DNA from: Burkholderia sp. Nafp2/4-1b
GTDB taxonomy: Bacteria; Pseudomonadota; Gammaproteobacteria; Burkholderiales; Burkholderiaceae
NCBI RefSeq assembly: GCF_003635165.1
Contig: NZ_ML058624.1
Span: 216,407-280,406, forward strand
Length of the DNA stretch: 64,000 nucleotides
Reading direction: 5' to 3'
Shown piece by piece: positions 37,033-45,430 of the stretch (its first letter is position 1; each line of letters begins with the position of its first letter). The position numbers and the translations under genes were made by a program. The notes beneath the pieces are model-generated. The model made no database searches, was not told the origin of the DNA, and worked only from the letters and a program-made list of their open reading frames with translations.

Positions 37033-37776
37033 ATGACCGACGCCTGGGGAACCTTCCCTGCCAGAATGGGCGACCATCAGGCCTTCATCAGCTTCAATCA
37101 CGCCTTTGCGGAAATCGCCGAAAGCGATCCGCGCACCTCGCTGCTCAGCGTGCGGGTCACGCTCGCGCATCCGACGCCTGACGGCCTGCCGAGCGCGGAC
37201 GAGTTCGCCGGCCTCACGCAGGTCGAGGACCTGCTGGACGCTGCCGTGACCGCGAAAGACGGTGTACAGGTCGGCCGCATCACGGTCGACGGCAACCAGG
37301 ATTTCCTGTTCTACGTGCCGTTCGACGAAGCGGCCGCGACCGAGATCGTCGACTCGCTGGCCGACCAGACGACCTACACGCTCCAGTACGCGTACCAGGA
37401 CGATCCGGACAAGGAAACGTACTGGCGCACGCTCTACCCGACCGACGACGACTGGCAACTGATGCGCGACATGAGCGTGCTGGAAGCGCTGCGGCAGAAA
37501 GGCGACGTGAGCGACGTGAGCCGGCGCGTGATGCACTGGGCCTACTTCCCGGAACCAAGCGACGCGCACCAGTTCGCCGACTGGGCCGAATCGAAAGGCT
37601 ATCTCGTCGAATCGGTCGCACCGACCGAGGACGGCAAATCGGCCGTGCGGTTCGCGCACGAAGGCACGACGACACTCGCCGACATCACGCGCCATACGCT
37701 CGAGATCAATCGTGAAGTGCGCTCGCTCGGCGGCGAATACGACGGCTGGGAAACCAGCGTCGAGCAGGCAGGCTGA
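37033..37776 (+). CDS. DUF695 / RraB-like two-domain protein
   Basis: A 247-residue acidic cytoplasmic protein. Residues 1-135 resemble DUF695 (WGTFPARMGDHQAFISFNHAF; FYVPFDEAAA). Residues about 150-247 resemble the RraB ribonuclease E inhibitor fold (VLEALRQKGDVSDVSRRVMHW; DWAESKGYLVESV). RraB binds RNase E and alters mRNA decay in E. coli; whether this fusion does is unknown. Ribosome binding site GGGAG 6 nt before ATG 37033. Confidence 0.8.
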   Translation: MTDAWGTFPARMGDHQAFISFNHAFAEIAESDPRTSLLSVRVTLAHPTPDGLPSADEFAGLTQVEDLLDAAVTAKDGVQVGRITVDGNQDFLFYVPFDEAAATEIVDSLADQTTYTLQYAYQDDPDKETYWRTLYPTDDDWQLMRDMSVLEALRQKGDVSDVSRRVMHWAYFPEPSDAHQFADWAESKGYLVESVAPTEDGKSAVRFAHEGTTTLADITRHTLEINREVRSLGGEYDGWETSVEQAG

Positions 37777-38638
37777 CCCGGCCAACACGCGCGCTGCGCG
37801 CGTTCCGACCGTGACGGCTTCGGGACAAAAAGCATCCCGGCAGCGCGACGGTGCACCGCCGGGACCCAGACATCGCCGGCCGTAACCGGTGATGGGCCCG
37901 AGCGATCGCTCAGGCACGAGGAACGTGATTCATGCGCCTCAGGCGCACGGCACGGAGCGCGGCCGGTCGAACGCCTGTCCGGCTCCGCCGACGCGCGCTG
38001 CATGCGTCGGGCGGTCAAAAAGCCCCGCTCCTGCGCGAGCGAGCGGGGAAACGGTTGACCGGGCCGGGGTAGAACGGTCAACCGGTGAGATTCTGATCGC
38101 GGCCCGTGCGCTCGTCTGTGCGGCAACTCACCCTTTCAACCGGAAGGCCGGTAGGTTCGGTGCTCGCGCCGCATGCATCGCATCAGGTCGAGCGCGCGAC
38201 ACCAGCGAGTAGCGAGGCGATCGACCGTCACTTCGTATCGACCGCTTTCGACGGGCATCGCGGTACATCGTGGTTGGCGGCAGCGCCGATCGCGCCGGGA
38301 GATCTCGAGTTCCGGCGCGACGATTTTCTCCGGCCACGCTGCCTTTCGGTTCTTATGATTCGCCGCGCCTGTCCGGCTTCACGTACTGCGTGAATCTTGT
38401 GTGAATTACGGACCGAACGTCATTCCGCTCGGCGGTATCGCGATATTCTCGCAGGCTGTCGATCTCGACCGAAAAGGCATGGCCGTACGCGTTCGATAGC
38501 GGGTTCGTGACAGGTTCACATCGCGCTTATTCCCGCATGATTTCGGCGCGCTTATCCTAGATATCTGCCTGCTCCGCGGCCGTGACCGCGCTGGGACACT
38601 CCGGCCACAAAAAAATGCTTGCTATCCCCAAAGAAACA
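37777..38638. other. 862-bp region without a protein gene
   Basis: No credible protein-coding frame: the open frames here have random composition and lack ribosome binding sites. It contains two strong inverted repeats at 38018-38084 that define a candidate small RNA on the minus strand (listed separately). From 38440 on the sequence becomes AT-richer toward the foreign-looking patch. Confidence 0.6.
38018..38090 (-). ncRNA. candidate small RNA with terminator
   Basis: On the minus strand, a stem CGGTTGACC/GGTCAACCG (38084-38076 with 38060-38052; 15-nt C-rich loop) is followed 4-5 nt later by GC-rich CCCCGCTC/GAGCGGGG (38048-38041 with 38030-38023) and CTTTTTGACC. That is a stem, a short spacer, then a classic rho-independent terminator, but there is no protein gene upstream on this strand to terminate. 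A Hfq-type small RNA of about 70-150 nt is the simplest reading. The 5' end and promoter are not located. Confidence 0.45.
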
Positions 38639-39103
38639 ATGACACTCGCTCGGGCGCAACACGACGGCGTCGATGTCTGGATCGTCCAGCTTCCCGGACA
38701 TGCCGCCTATGCCTATACGCATCTCAAGCGGGTATTCGCATCCGACGACTCGCGGCATCGCGTCGTGACGGTCGACCTGGCGAAACTGCTCGCCTGCGCC
38801 GACCGCGACACGACCGACTATGTGCTGCCGTCGGTTCAGTACTGGGCGCCCGGCAAGGCTGCCGGGATTCGCGAGTTCCTCGACCCGGCCGAGGCCCGGA
38901 TTCCGGACATGCCGTTCATCACGTTTCGCGAAACGAAAACGCGGACGCTGCTCGGCATTGCGGGGCTGTCGAAAGTCGGTGTCGCGTCGTTCCGCAATGG
39001 CCAGCATCGCGCGCGCTATCTGGCGTACGCAGGGGCGACGAGCGTGCCGGTGGAGGTGCATGAAACGGAGGCGGATTTGCTCGTGCGGTATTGCGGCGGG
39101 TGA
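38639..39103 (+). CDS. hypothetical, ParB/fertility-inhibition-like
   Basis: A protein of about 154 residues. The C-terminal half contains FRNGQHRARYLAYAGATSVPVEV, which resembles the ParB-like nucleotide-binding motif and proteins annotated as plasmid fertility inhibition factors. Similarity was judged by eye only. The N-terminus is uncertain: ATG 38639 has a weak AAAGA upstream; ATG 38615 and GTG 38582 are alternatives. Stand-alone gene at the edge of a region of unusual composition, so it may be of mobile origin. Confidence 0.65.
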   Translation: MTLARAQHDGVDVWIVQLPGHAAYAYTHLKRVFASDDSRHRVVTVDLAKLLACADRDTTDYVLPSVQYWAPGKAAGIREFLDPAEARIPDMPFITFRETKTRTLLGIAGLSKVGVASFRNGQHRARYLAYAGATSVPVEVHETEADLLVRYCGG

Positions 39104-39436
39104 TGGGCGAGACGCTTCGATCCTTTTGCGGCGATGATTGGCCCGCGTGCGGGCGTTCTACTAGGCTCGAACAGGCCGTCAGCCCTCGATCGCGTCGAGC
39201 CGGTCCGTGATTCCGCCCGGCCGACGACGCTGCCGTGATCATAGTTCATCGATCAGGCGCCGAAGCAGCAACGGCTCGATGCGGCGCACCTTGTGATCGA
39301 ACATCGGATCGCACTCGTGGATCGCGACGTCGGGGACAACCTGAGCGGGCCGGTGTCCGCTGCTCTCATGAACGGAAAGCGCTGCAAATCACATTCTCTT
39401 GCCGTGTAGAATTTCCGGACATTGAGACTTTTCAAA
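39104..39436. other. intergenic with possible gene remnant
   Basis: 333 bp. On the minus strand (about 39240-39375) a start-less frame encodes VVPDVAIHECDPMFDHKVRR and ends IDEL-stop, which looks like the C-terminal end of a former gene. No start codon or ribosome binding site is present. Otherwise nothing seen. Confidence 0.4.
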
Positions 39437-40690
39437 ATGACGACACAACTTCAGGCGACAAAATTCGAATTTCTAGACGGTCTCCGCGGTATCGCTGCTC
39501 TGCAGGTGGTCTTTCTGCACTACTGCGCGGCATTCTTGCCGACATTTGCTCGCGCCGGTGTCCCGGAACATTACAAATGGGAGACGCTGGCGACTAACTC
39601 GCCTGCATTTTTCCTCATCCAAGGATACGTGGCCGTGTACGTATTCTTCATCATGAGCGGTTTCGTGCTCGCGAACTCGTTCCTCAATTCTCGGGCGCCT
39701 GTGGTCGCGCTGGCGGTCAAGCGGTGTATCCGGCTATATCTTCCAGTCCTGGCATCGGTGTTGATAGCGGCCGCTCTGATGATTGCATTCAGATCGCTTG
39801 AGCAGCAGACAGCGGACATATCAATGTCATCGTGGCTGCGTCAACAATGGAGTGCCCAGCCAGACTCCCACATGGTGGTGAAGGACGCCCTGGTCAATTC
39901 GATGATTGTTGGATATGGTCAGGCCTCGGTATTCGCCACCTTTCCCGCATTCACGTCATCAGCATTCCTGACTCCAATGGTCGGTGCAGTCAACCCGCCG
40001 CTATGGACGCTGCATCTGGAGTTCTGGGGATCCATGGCCCTCCTCGCGGTCACGATTCTCATCCGGAATTTGTCGGCGTTGTGGACGTGGGTCGCATTGG
40101 CTGCGCTTTTCGTCTTGTCTGGCACCAGCTTCCTGATGCTGTTCTTGTTCGGCTTTGCGTGCTATCTCCTCAACCGGTCGAGCTATCAAACAACCTCTCT
40201 TGCTCGCTCAATCGTTGGACCGATGGTGTTGTTTGCGGGAGTTGTAGCGGCATGCATGCCGACGACCAGCGCCGCACAAGCGGTGCACGAACTCGTCCGG
40301 CGTCTGCCAATCATGCATGCGCTCGACCCATTCCAGCTTCAATGCGAGATAAGCGCAATTCTCATTTTTTCCGGAGTGTTCTTGTGGCCTGCAGCTCGCA
40401 ATTTGCTTTCAGGTAGAGTGCCGCAGTGGCTCGGCAAGGTCTCATTCGGTCTGTACCTGGTCCACTTCGCAATTTTGCTCACGCTCGGATGTGCGGTATT
40501 TGCATGGCTTCAGCCTCTCAGTTACCTGGTGGCGTTTTTCGGCGCAACATTGATCGGCACACTGGCTTCCCTGTGTGCCGCAGCATTTTTTGAACGGGCA
40601 GTCGACGAGAAATCAATCAGCCTCGCACAGAAGGCAACCCGAATCGCGAGCGCCACGCTCCGTACGCGACAACGCCCGATGGAACACTAA
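39437..40690 (+). CDS. acyltransferase 3 family membrane protein
   Basis: A 417-residue integral membrane acyltransferase (Acyl_transf_3, OafA/NodX type). About ten helices; the N-terminal signature FLDGLRGIAALQVVFLHYCAAF carries the catalytic-type Arg and His, and GYVAVYVFFIMSGFVLANSF is typical. Such enzymes O-acetylate surface sugars, for instance LPS O-antigen or exopolysaccharide. The gene is clearly lower in GC and uses rarer codons than its neighbours, indicating horizontal acquisition. ATG 39437 is used; TTG 39422 is an alternative. No glycan genes flank it. Confidence 0.87.
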   Translation: MTTQLQATKFEFLDGLRGIAALQVVFLHYCAAFLPTFARAGVPEHYKWETLATNSPAFFLIQGYVAVYVFFIMSGFVLANSFLNSRAPVVALAVKRCIRLYLPVLASVLIAAALMIAFRSLEQQTADISMSSWLRQQWSAQPDSHMVVKDALVNSMIVGYGQASVFATFPAFTSSAFLTPMVGAVNPPLWTLHLEFWGSMALLAVTILIRNLSALWTWVALAALFVLSGTSFLMLFLFGFACYLLNRSSYQTTSLARSIVGPMVLFAGVVAACMPTTSAAQAVHELVRRLPIMHALDPFQLQCEISAILIFSGVFLWPAARNLLSGRVPQWLGKVSFGLYLVHFAILLTLGCAVFAWLQPLSYLVAFFGATLIGTLASLCAAAFFERAVDEKSISLAQKATRIASATLRTRQRPMEH

Positions 40691-41424
40691 GGCCGTGTTG
40701 TCGACGCGATGGCGTACCGGGCTCAACCGAATTCTCGAAGACATCGGCCGCTTTGTGCGCACGCTCTGTTGGAGATATTCGTGCCAACTGCTGCGCCTGA
40801 TCACGCAGCTTCCGCGATGGCTGCGTAGCCAATTTGCGGGCATACGGCATGGCGCACTGATCGGCTCCGAGTACCTCATGCAAGGCTGCGATCATAACTA
40901 TCGGCGATCGTAGTTCGCGGCGATCCGTCCGTGCGAGTCTCGAGGATCGCTCATACATTGCCTACGCTCTACATGCTGACCGCACTATCCGCGCATTTCG
41001 CCCGCTTTCCACGCTTCAGCAGGGTGGGCAGTCGATACTCCCCACTCTCGCGGCCGAAAGTACGCCACCTTCAGAGCGCCCGGCTCGACGCGTTCCGCTG
41101 GCTCGGCCACTTTCCGGTCTTCAGCGCAACTAGTCGATACGTTGCACGCCGGAATGCTCGACAACTGCGCTTCGGCGACGCAGACGGGGCGAGACGTGCA
41201 CCGCATCCCACAACGTACTGACGGACCATTGCTCCACGAGGGGGTGTCAAGCCACGCATCAAAGTCGACTACGCGATGAGTTTGCTCGCGATGAGCGTAT
41301 GCATATCCCGACATGCATCGAGATGTTCTCGGTACCGTACGCGAAATGGATGGATGATGAGCAGAACGCTCTAGAGATGGCGAGGCTCGAATCGACCTTA
41401 TTGCCCCGAGTTGTTCGCTGCAAA
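40691..41424. other. 734-bp region, no supported gene
   Basis: Between the acyltransferase and the tRNA-His terminator. Composition is lower in GC and heterogeneous. Several open frames (for example 40617-40958 minus, 40985-41428 minus) have no recognisable domain or ribosome binding site. It looks like decayed mobile DNA, but I cannot identify an insertion sequence. Confidence 0.5.
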
Positions 41425-41456
41425 ACAAAACAGGCGCCGAAGCGCCTGTTTTGTTT
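41425..41456 (-). terminator. tRNA-His terminator
   Basis: A 13-bp perfect stem (41425-41437 with 41442-41454) around CGAA, flanked by A/T runs on both sides so it can act in either direction. It lies 10 bp past the tRNA-His 3' end. Confidence 0.85.
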
Positions 41457-41464
41457 CAGAATTT

Positions 41465-41541
41465 TGGGGTGGCTGATGGGACTCGAACCCACGACGACAG
41501 GAATCACAATCCTGGACTCTACCAACTGAGCTACAGCCACC
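41465..41541 (-). tRNA. tRNA-His (anticodon GTG)
   Basis: Minus-strand cloverleaf: acceptor GTGGCTG (from 41540) pairs with CAGCCAC; an extra 5' G lies at 41541, the tRNA-His G-1 hallmark; D arm GCTCAGTTGGTAGAGT, anticodon loop TTGTGAT with GTG, T arm GTGGGTTCGAGTCCCAT; CCA is encoded. Very similar to E. coli tRNA-His. The left side borders a foreign-looking patch. Confidence 0.95.
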
Positions 41542-41557
41542 ACTGATACTGCTTTGT

Positions 41558-41631
41558 TTCTTCGCTGTTTCGTTTCGTTTCGTGTTCAGCAGCGAAGAAC
41601 AAGATTATACGAACACTTTTCCGTCTTGCAA
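41558..41631 (-). promoter_or_regulatory. tRNA-His promoter and leader stem
   Basis: On the minus strand TTGCAA (41631-41626), 16 bp, TATAAT (41609-41604), the -10 overlapping the dusA stop codon. Between it and the tRNA lies a 10-bp stem CAGCGAAGAA/TTCTTCGCTG (41590-41599 with 41558-41567), probably a processing signal in the pre-tRNA leader, or a terminator-like stem for dusA. Confidence 0.6.
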
Positions 41632-42639
41632 AGCACTTTTTTCAAAATTTTCGAGAGCGTCGTTCAGATGCGTACGAGCCTCGTCGAACACGGCCAGATC
41701 GCCGCGCGCGAGCTTCTTGTTGTCGGACAGCACACGACGCCAGCCGCGCGCACCCGCGACGCCCCGATAGAGCCCGAGCGCGTGCCGCACGATCGCGCCA
41801 AGATACGTACCGCGCTTCAGTTCCGCCGCGCAATATTCGATCAGTTGTGCCTCGGCCTCTTCGCGCGTCGGCACCGCCGCAGTCGACCCATAGAAGCACG
41901 CATCGACGCCCGCGAGCACATACGGGTTGTGATATGCCTCACGGCCGAGCATCACGCCGTCGACATGCTCGAGATGCTGCGCAACTTCGTCGAGCGTCTT
42001 GATCCCGCCGTTGATCACGATCTCCAGCGACGGGAAATCGCGCTTCAGCTGATACGCATAGTCGTACTTGAGCGGGGGGATCTCGCGGTTTTCCTTCGGC
42101 GACAGTCCCTTCAGGATCGCGTTGCGCGCATGCACGACGAACGTCTCGCAGCCCGCTTCGGCCACCGTGCCGACGAAGTCCCGCACGAACGCATAGTCCT
42201 CGACCGCATCGACGCCGATCCGATGCTTGACCGTGACCGGCACCGACACCGCATCGCGCATCGCCTTCACGCAGTCGGCGACGAGTTGCGGCTCGTTCAT
42301 CAGGCACGCGCCAAACGCACCGCGCTGCACGCGCTCCGACGGACAGCCGCAATTCAGATTGATCTCGTCGTAGCCCCACTGCTCGCCAAGTTTCGCCGCG
42401 CGTGCGAGATCGTCCCGTTCGCTGCCACCCAGCTGCAGCGCGACCGGCGATTCGTTCGGCGTGAACGCGAGATGCCGCTGGGCGTCGCCGAACAGCAGCG
42501 CGCCCGTCGTGATCATTTCCGTATAGAGCCATGTGTCGCGCGTCAGCGTGCGATGGAACGACCGGCAATGACGGTCGGTCCAGTCGAGCATCGGGGCCAC
42601 GGAAACGCGGCGGGGCGGAAGCGAAGACGGTACGGACAT
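41605..42639 (-). CDS. dusA: tRNA-dihydrouridine(20/20a) synthase
   Basis: A 344-residue FMN enzyme that reduces U20/U20a in the tRNA D-loop with NADPH. Typical Dus motifs: SVAPMLDWTDRHCRSFHR, catalytic Cys in NLNCGCPSERVQRGAFGACLM and VINGGIKTLDE. ATG 42639 is used; an in-frame GTG at 42663 is also possible, and neither has a clear ribosome binding site. dusA is a known target for integrases in proteobacteria, usually at its 5' end; no integrase is seen here. Confidence 0.95.
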   Translation of the reverse strand: MSVPSSLPPRRVSVAPMLDWTDRHCRSFHRTLTRDTWLYTEMITTGALLFGDAQRHLAFTPNESPVALQLGGSERDDLARAAKLGEQWGYDEINLNCGCPSERVQRGAFGACLMNEPQLVADCVKAMRDAVSVPVTVKHRIGVDAVEDYAFVRDFVGTVAEAGCETFVVHARNAILKGLSPKENREIPPLKYDYAYQLKRDFPSLEIVINGGIKTLDEVAQHLEHVDGVMLGREAYHNPYVLAGVDACFYGSTAAVPTREEAEAQLIEYCAAELKRGTYLGAIVRHALGLYRGVAGARGWRRVLSDNKKLARGDLAVFDEARTHLNDALENFEKSALQDGKVFV

Positions 42640-42717
42640 GGAATTCGGGGCAGCAAGCGGCACGGGAAATAACCCGCCATTTTACCGCAACGCGACCGGG
42701 CCGGCCCGGCAGCCTGA

Positions 42718-42972
42718 CTAGACCGCCCCGCCCTCGCCCAGTTCGGCGTCAACGGCCCGCCGCGCCTCGTCGAGTACGCGCTCGATCACGCGCCGTTCGG
42801 TCAGCAGCATGCCGTCGACTTTCACGAGCCGCCAGTCGATCCGCACGGCCGCGCCCTGCAGCAGGCGGTAATGCGCATGCTCGCCGTCCCAGACCTGCTC
42901 GGTCTTCACCTCGATCTCATAGCCGCGGTACGGCTCGCTGAAATCGTCGAGATCGCTGCCTCTCGGTTCCAT
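42718..42972 (-). CDS. hypothetical protein
   Basis: An 84-residue acidic protein (MEPRGSDLDDFSEPYRGYEI). The mid part VKTEQVWDGEHAHYRLLQGA looks beta-rich; not recognised. Probably in line with the next small gene upstream. Confidence 0.7.
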   Translation of the reverse strand: MEPRGSDLDDFSEPYRGYEIEVKTEQVWDGEHAHYRLLQGAAVRIDWRLVKVDGMLLTERRVIERVLDEARRAVDAELGEGGAV

Positions 42973-43027
42973 CGCTCGCTCCGTGGCAACGCACCGCCAG
43001 GCCGCCTCGACGGCCGGCGGCGCGCGC

Positions 43028-43225
43028 TCAATCGTATTCGTTGGACAAAACGGATTTGCCGTCGGCGGTCAGGTCGACCCGGTCGGCTGCCGCCTGGTAG
43101 ATCAGCCCTTCGTTGAGCAACGCATAGACGACATCGTCGTACGCGGCGGGGACCGGCCGGGTATCGCCGAACTGGTCGATCCACTTCAGCGCCTCGATGG
43201 CTTCGGGAGAAAGGATGGGGGTCAT
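43028..43225 (-). CDS. small hypothetical protein
   Basis: A 65-residue protein from ATG 43225 (MTPILSPEAIEALKWIDQFG), with a winged-helix-like pattern (DDVVYALLNEGLIYQAADRV style). Function unknown. 55 bp upstream of the 84-residue gene. Confidence 0.65.
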   Translation of the reverse strand: MTPILSPEAIEALKWIDQFGDTRPVPAAYDDVVYALLNEGLIYQAAADRVDLTADGKSVLSNEYD

Positions 43226-43310
43226 GCGTTGGCCTCCGGCGTCGGTGTCGTTCCATCCTAGCACTTCGTCCGGACGCCGAATACCGCGGCAAACACGCGG
43301 CAAACGCGCG

Positions 43311-43360
43311 ACAAAAACGCCGGCCGCCGTGGTCGGGCATCCCCATCCACGGCGGCCGGC
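43311..43360 (-). terminator. terminator after the Mop gene
   Basis: A 14-bp perfect stem (43319-43332 with 43347-43360) followed on the minus strand by GTTTTTGTCG. It ends the ssuDCB-mop transcript 16 bp past the Mop stop. Confidence 0.8.
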
Positions 43361-43375
43361 GCGGAAAAACCGAGT

Positions 43376-43591
43376 TCAGAGGCGCGCGATCGACACCTCG
43401 GTGGATTTCACCAGCGCGACGACTTCCGCGCCGACCTTCAGTTCGAGTTCATCGACCGAACGCGTCGTGATCACCGACGTGACGATGCCGAACGGCGTCT
43501 CGACGTCGACTTCGGAGACCACCGGCCCGCGGATGATCTCCTTCACCTTGCCCTTGAACTGGTTACGCACGTTGATTGCAGTGATGCTCAT
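43376..43591 (-). CDS. molybdopterin-binding Mop/TOBE protein
   Basis: A 71-residue single Mop (TOBE-type) domain, MSITAINVRNQFKGKVKEII, GPVVSEVDVETP and VTTRSVDELELKVG-like motifs of molbindins that bind molybdate or tungstate. Small cytoplasmic oligomer. It lies 57 bp downstream of ssuB in the same direction and before a strong terminator, so it is probably part of the sulfonate operon; a link with sulfonate use is not known, although oxyanion handling is a common thread. Confidence 0.88.
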   Translation of the reverse strand: MSITAINVRNQFKGKVKEIIRGPVVSEVDVETPFGIVTSVITTRSVDELELKVGAEVVALVKSTEVSIARL

Positions 43592-43648
43592 CGGGTTGAT
43601 CGCTCCGAAGAAAAAAGTCTGAGAACGGGCGGCCGTTGCCGCCCGGGT

Positions 43649-44605
43649 TTAAACGGCCCAGCGAATCTGTCCGACCGGTCGTACGTGATCGACTTCAGGC
43701 ACCTGCTGGTCGGCGCCGCCCGGGCCGCCGGCGAGCACGCGTTGCAGCACGCGATCTTCCAGCGCCGCGAACGCGGCCGATGCGCGCGCACGCGGCCGGT
43801 CGAGCGGCACCGCCTGGTCGAGCGCGACACGTCCCTGCTCGATCAGCAGGATCCGGTCGCCGAGCGCGACCGCTTCCTGCACATCGTGCGTGACGAGCAG
43901 CGCGGTGAAGCGATGCTCGCGCCACAACCGCTCGATCAGCGCGTGCATCTCGATACGGGTCAGCGCGTCGAGCGCGCCGAGCGGTTCGTCGAGCAGCAGC
44001 AACTGCGGCCGGTGCACCAACGCACGCGCGAGCGCAACCCGCTGTCGCTGGCCGCCCGACAACTGCGCGGGCCAGTCGTTCGCGCGCTCGAGCAGCCCGA
44101 CTTCGTCGAGCACCGCGCGCGCCCGGTCGCGCGCGCCGCGGCCGAGGCCCAGCATCACGTTCTGCAGCACGGTCTTCCACGGCAACAGCCGTGCGTCCTG
44201 GTACATGATCCGCGTATCGAGCGCGCCGCCGCCCTCGCCGCGCGTCGCGAGCGTGCCGCTGCTCGGCGTCTCGAGTCCCGCGACGAGACGCAGCAGCGTG
44301 GATTTCCCGCAACCGCTGCGGCCGACGATCGCGACGAAGCTGCCGCGCGCGATGCCGAGTTCGACGTTGTCGAGCACGGTGCGTGCGCCGAAACGCTTGC
44401 TGACGCCCGACAGCGTCACCGCGTCGTCCTGTGCCGGGCTGCCCGCGCGGCGCCGTGCGAGCGGCACGACGGATGCGCCGCCGTCCCGGTCGACGATCGC
44501 CGCATCGCGCGCGTCGTCATCGGTCACGCGTGCCTGCGCCAGTTCGGCCTCGAGGTCTGCGCCGGCGAGCGGGCCGTAAGCGGCCGCCGAAGTCGTCGCA
44601 TTCAT
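43649..44605 (-). CDS. ssuB: aliphatic sulfonate ABC transporter ATP-binding protein
   Basis: A 318-residue ABC ATPase with Walker A VGRSGCGKST, LSGGQRQRVALAR and LLLDEPLGALD. A long variable N-terminal extension (about 65 residues) precedes the domain, as in Burkholderia SsuB. ATG 44605 overlaps the ssuC stop (44602). It energises sulfonate import with SsuC. Confidence 0.92.
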   Translation of the reverse strand: MNATTSAAAYGPLAGADLEAELAQARVTDDDARDAAIVDRDGGASVVPLARRRAGSPAQDDAVTLSGVSKRFGARTVLDNVELGIARGSFVAIVGRSGCGKSTLLRLVAGLETPSSGTLATRGEGGGALDTRIMYQDARLLPWKTVLQNVMLGLGRGARDRARAVLDEVGLLERANDWPAQLSGGQRQRVALARALVHRPQLLLLDEPLGALDALTRIEMHALIERLWREHRFTALLVTHDVQEAVALGDRILLIEQGRVALDQAVPLDRPRARASAAFAALEDRVLQRVLAGGPGGADQQVPEVDHVRPVGQIRWAV

Positions 44606-45414
44606 GCCTTTGCTCCTGATTGATAAGCGGGGTGCCAGCGCAGCGTCACGCGCTCGATCCATTTCGCCAGCACGTCGGCCAGCTTGCCGAGCACCGCGTA
44701 CAGCAGGATGCCGACCACCACCACATCGGTTTGCAGGAATTCGCGCGCGTTCATCGTCATGTAGCCGATGCCCGACTGCGCGGAAATCGTTTCAGCGACG
44801 ATCAGCATCACCCACATCAGCCCGAGCGCGAAGCGCACGCCGACCAGGATCGACGGCAACGCGCCGGGAAGTATCACGTCGCGGTACAGCGCGAAGCCGC
44901 GCAGGCCGTAGCTCTTGGCCATCTCGATCAGGTTCGCGTCGACCGAGCGGATCCCGTGGTACGTGTTGATGTAGACGGGGAAGAACACGCCGAGCGCGAC
45001 GAGGAACAGCTTCGCCTTCTCGTCGATGCCGAACCACAGGATCACGAGCGGAATCATCGCGAGTGCGGGGATGTTGCGGATCATCTGGATCGTCGAGTCG
45101 AGCGCGACTTCCGCCGCCTTCGACAGGCCGGTCGCGAGCCCGAGCGCCAGCCCCACGCCGCCGCCGATCGCGAAACCGATCAGCGCGCGCCAGGTACTGA
45201 CCTTCACGTTCGCCCACATCTCGCCCGACGTCACGAGCGACCACGCGGCACGCACGACCGCCACCGGTTCGGGCAGCACGCGGGTCGACAGCCAGCCGAC
45301 GCGCGCGCCGACTTCCCATGCGACCAGCAGCGCGAGCGGCACGAGCCACGGCGCGACGCCGCGCCATGCGCGGGCGGCCACGACGGCGCCCGTCGTCGAC
45401 GTTTTGGTAGTCAT
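44602..45414 (-). CDS. ssuC: aliphatic sulfonate ABC transporter permease
   Basis: A 270-residue inner-membrane permease with six helices and the EAA loop (NLIEMAKSYGLRGFALYRDVILPGALP). Close to E. coli SsuC (263 aa). It lies 16 bp downstream of ssuD and overlaps ssuB by 4 bp. Confidence 0.93.
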   Translation of the reverse strand: MTTKTSTTGAVVAARAWRGVAPWLVPLALLVAWEVGARVGWLSTRVLPEPVAVVRAAWSLVTSGEMWANVKVSTWRALIGFAIGGGVGLALGLATGLSKAAEVALDSTIQMIRNIPALAMIPLVILWFGIDEKAKLFLVALGVFFPVYINTYHGIRSVDANLIEMAKSYGLRGFALYRDVILPGALPSILVGVRFALGLMWVMLIVAETISAQSGIGYMTMNAREFLQTDVVVVGILLYAVLGKLADVLAKWIERVTLRWHPAYQSGAKA

Positions 45415-45430
45415 CGCAGGCCTCCTTCGC

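Noticed and set aside
38106..38393. Plus-strand frame beside the candidate small RNA
   Set aside because: Random composition and no ribosome binding site.
40617..40958. Possible small gene in the foreign patch
   Set aside because: No ribosome binding site or recognisable domain; composition inconclusive.
39104..41465. An intact insertion sequence or integrase
   Set aside because: Looked for transposase motifs, terminal inverted repeats and a duplicated tRNA-His end; none found.
41259..41543. Open frame through tRNA-His
   Set aside because: Its VAVAQLVESRIVIPVVVGSS part is the translated tRNA, a known false-gene signature.
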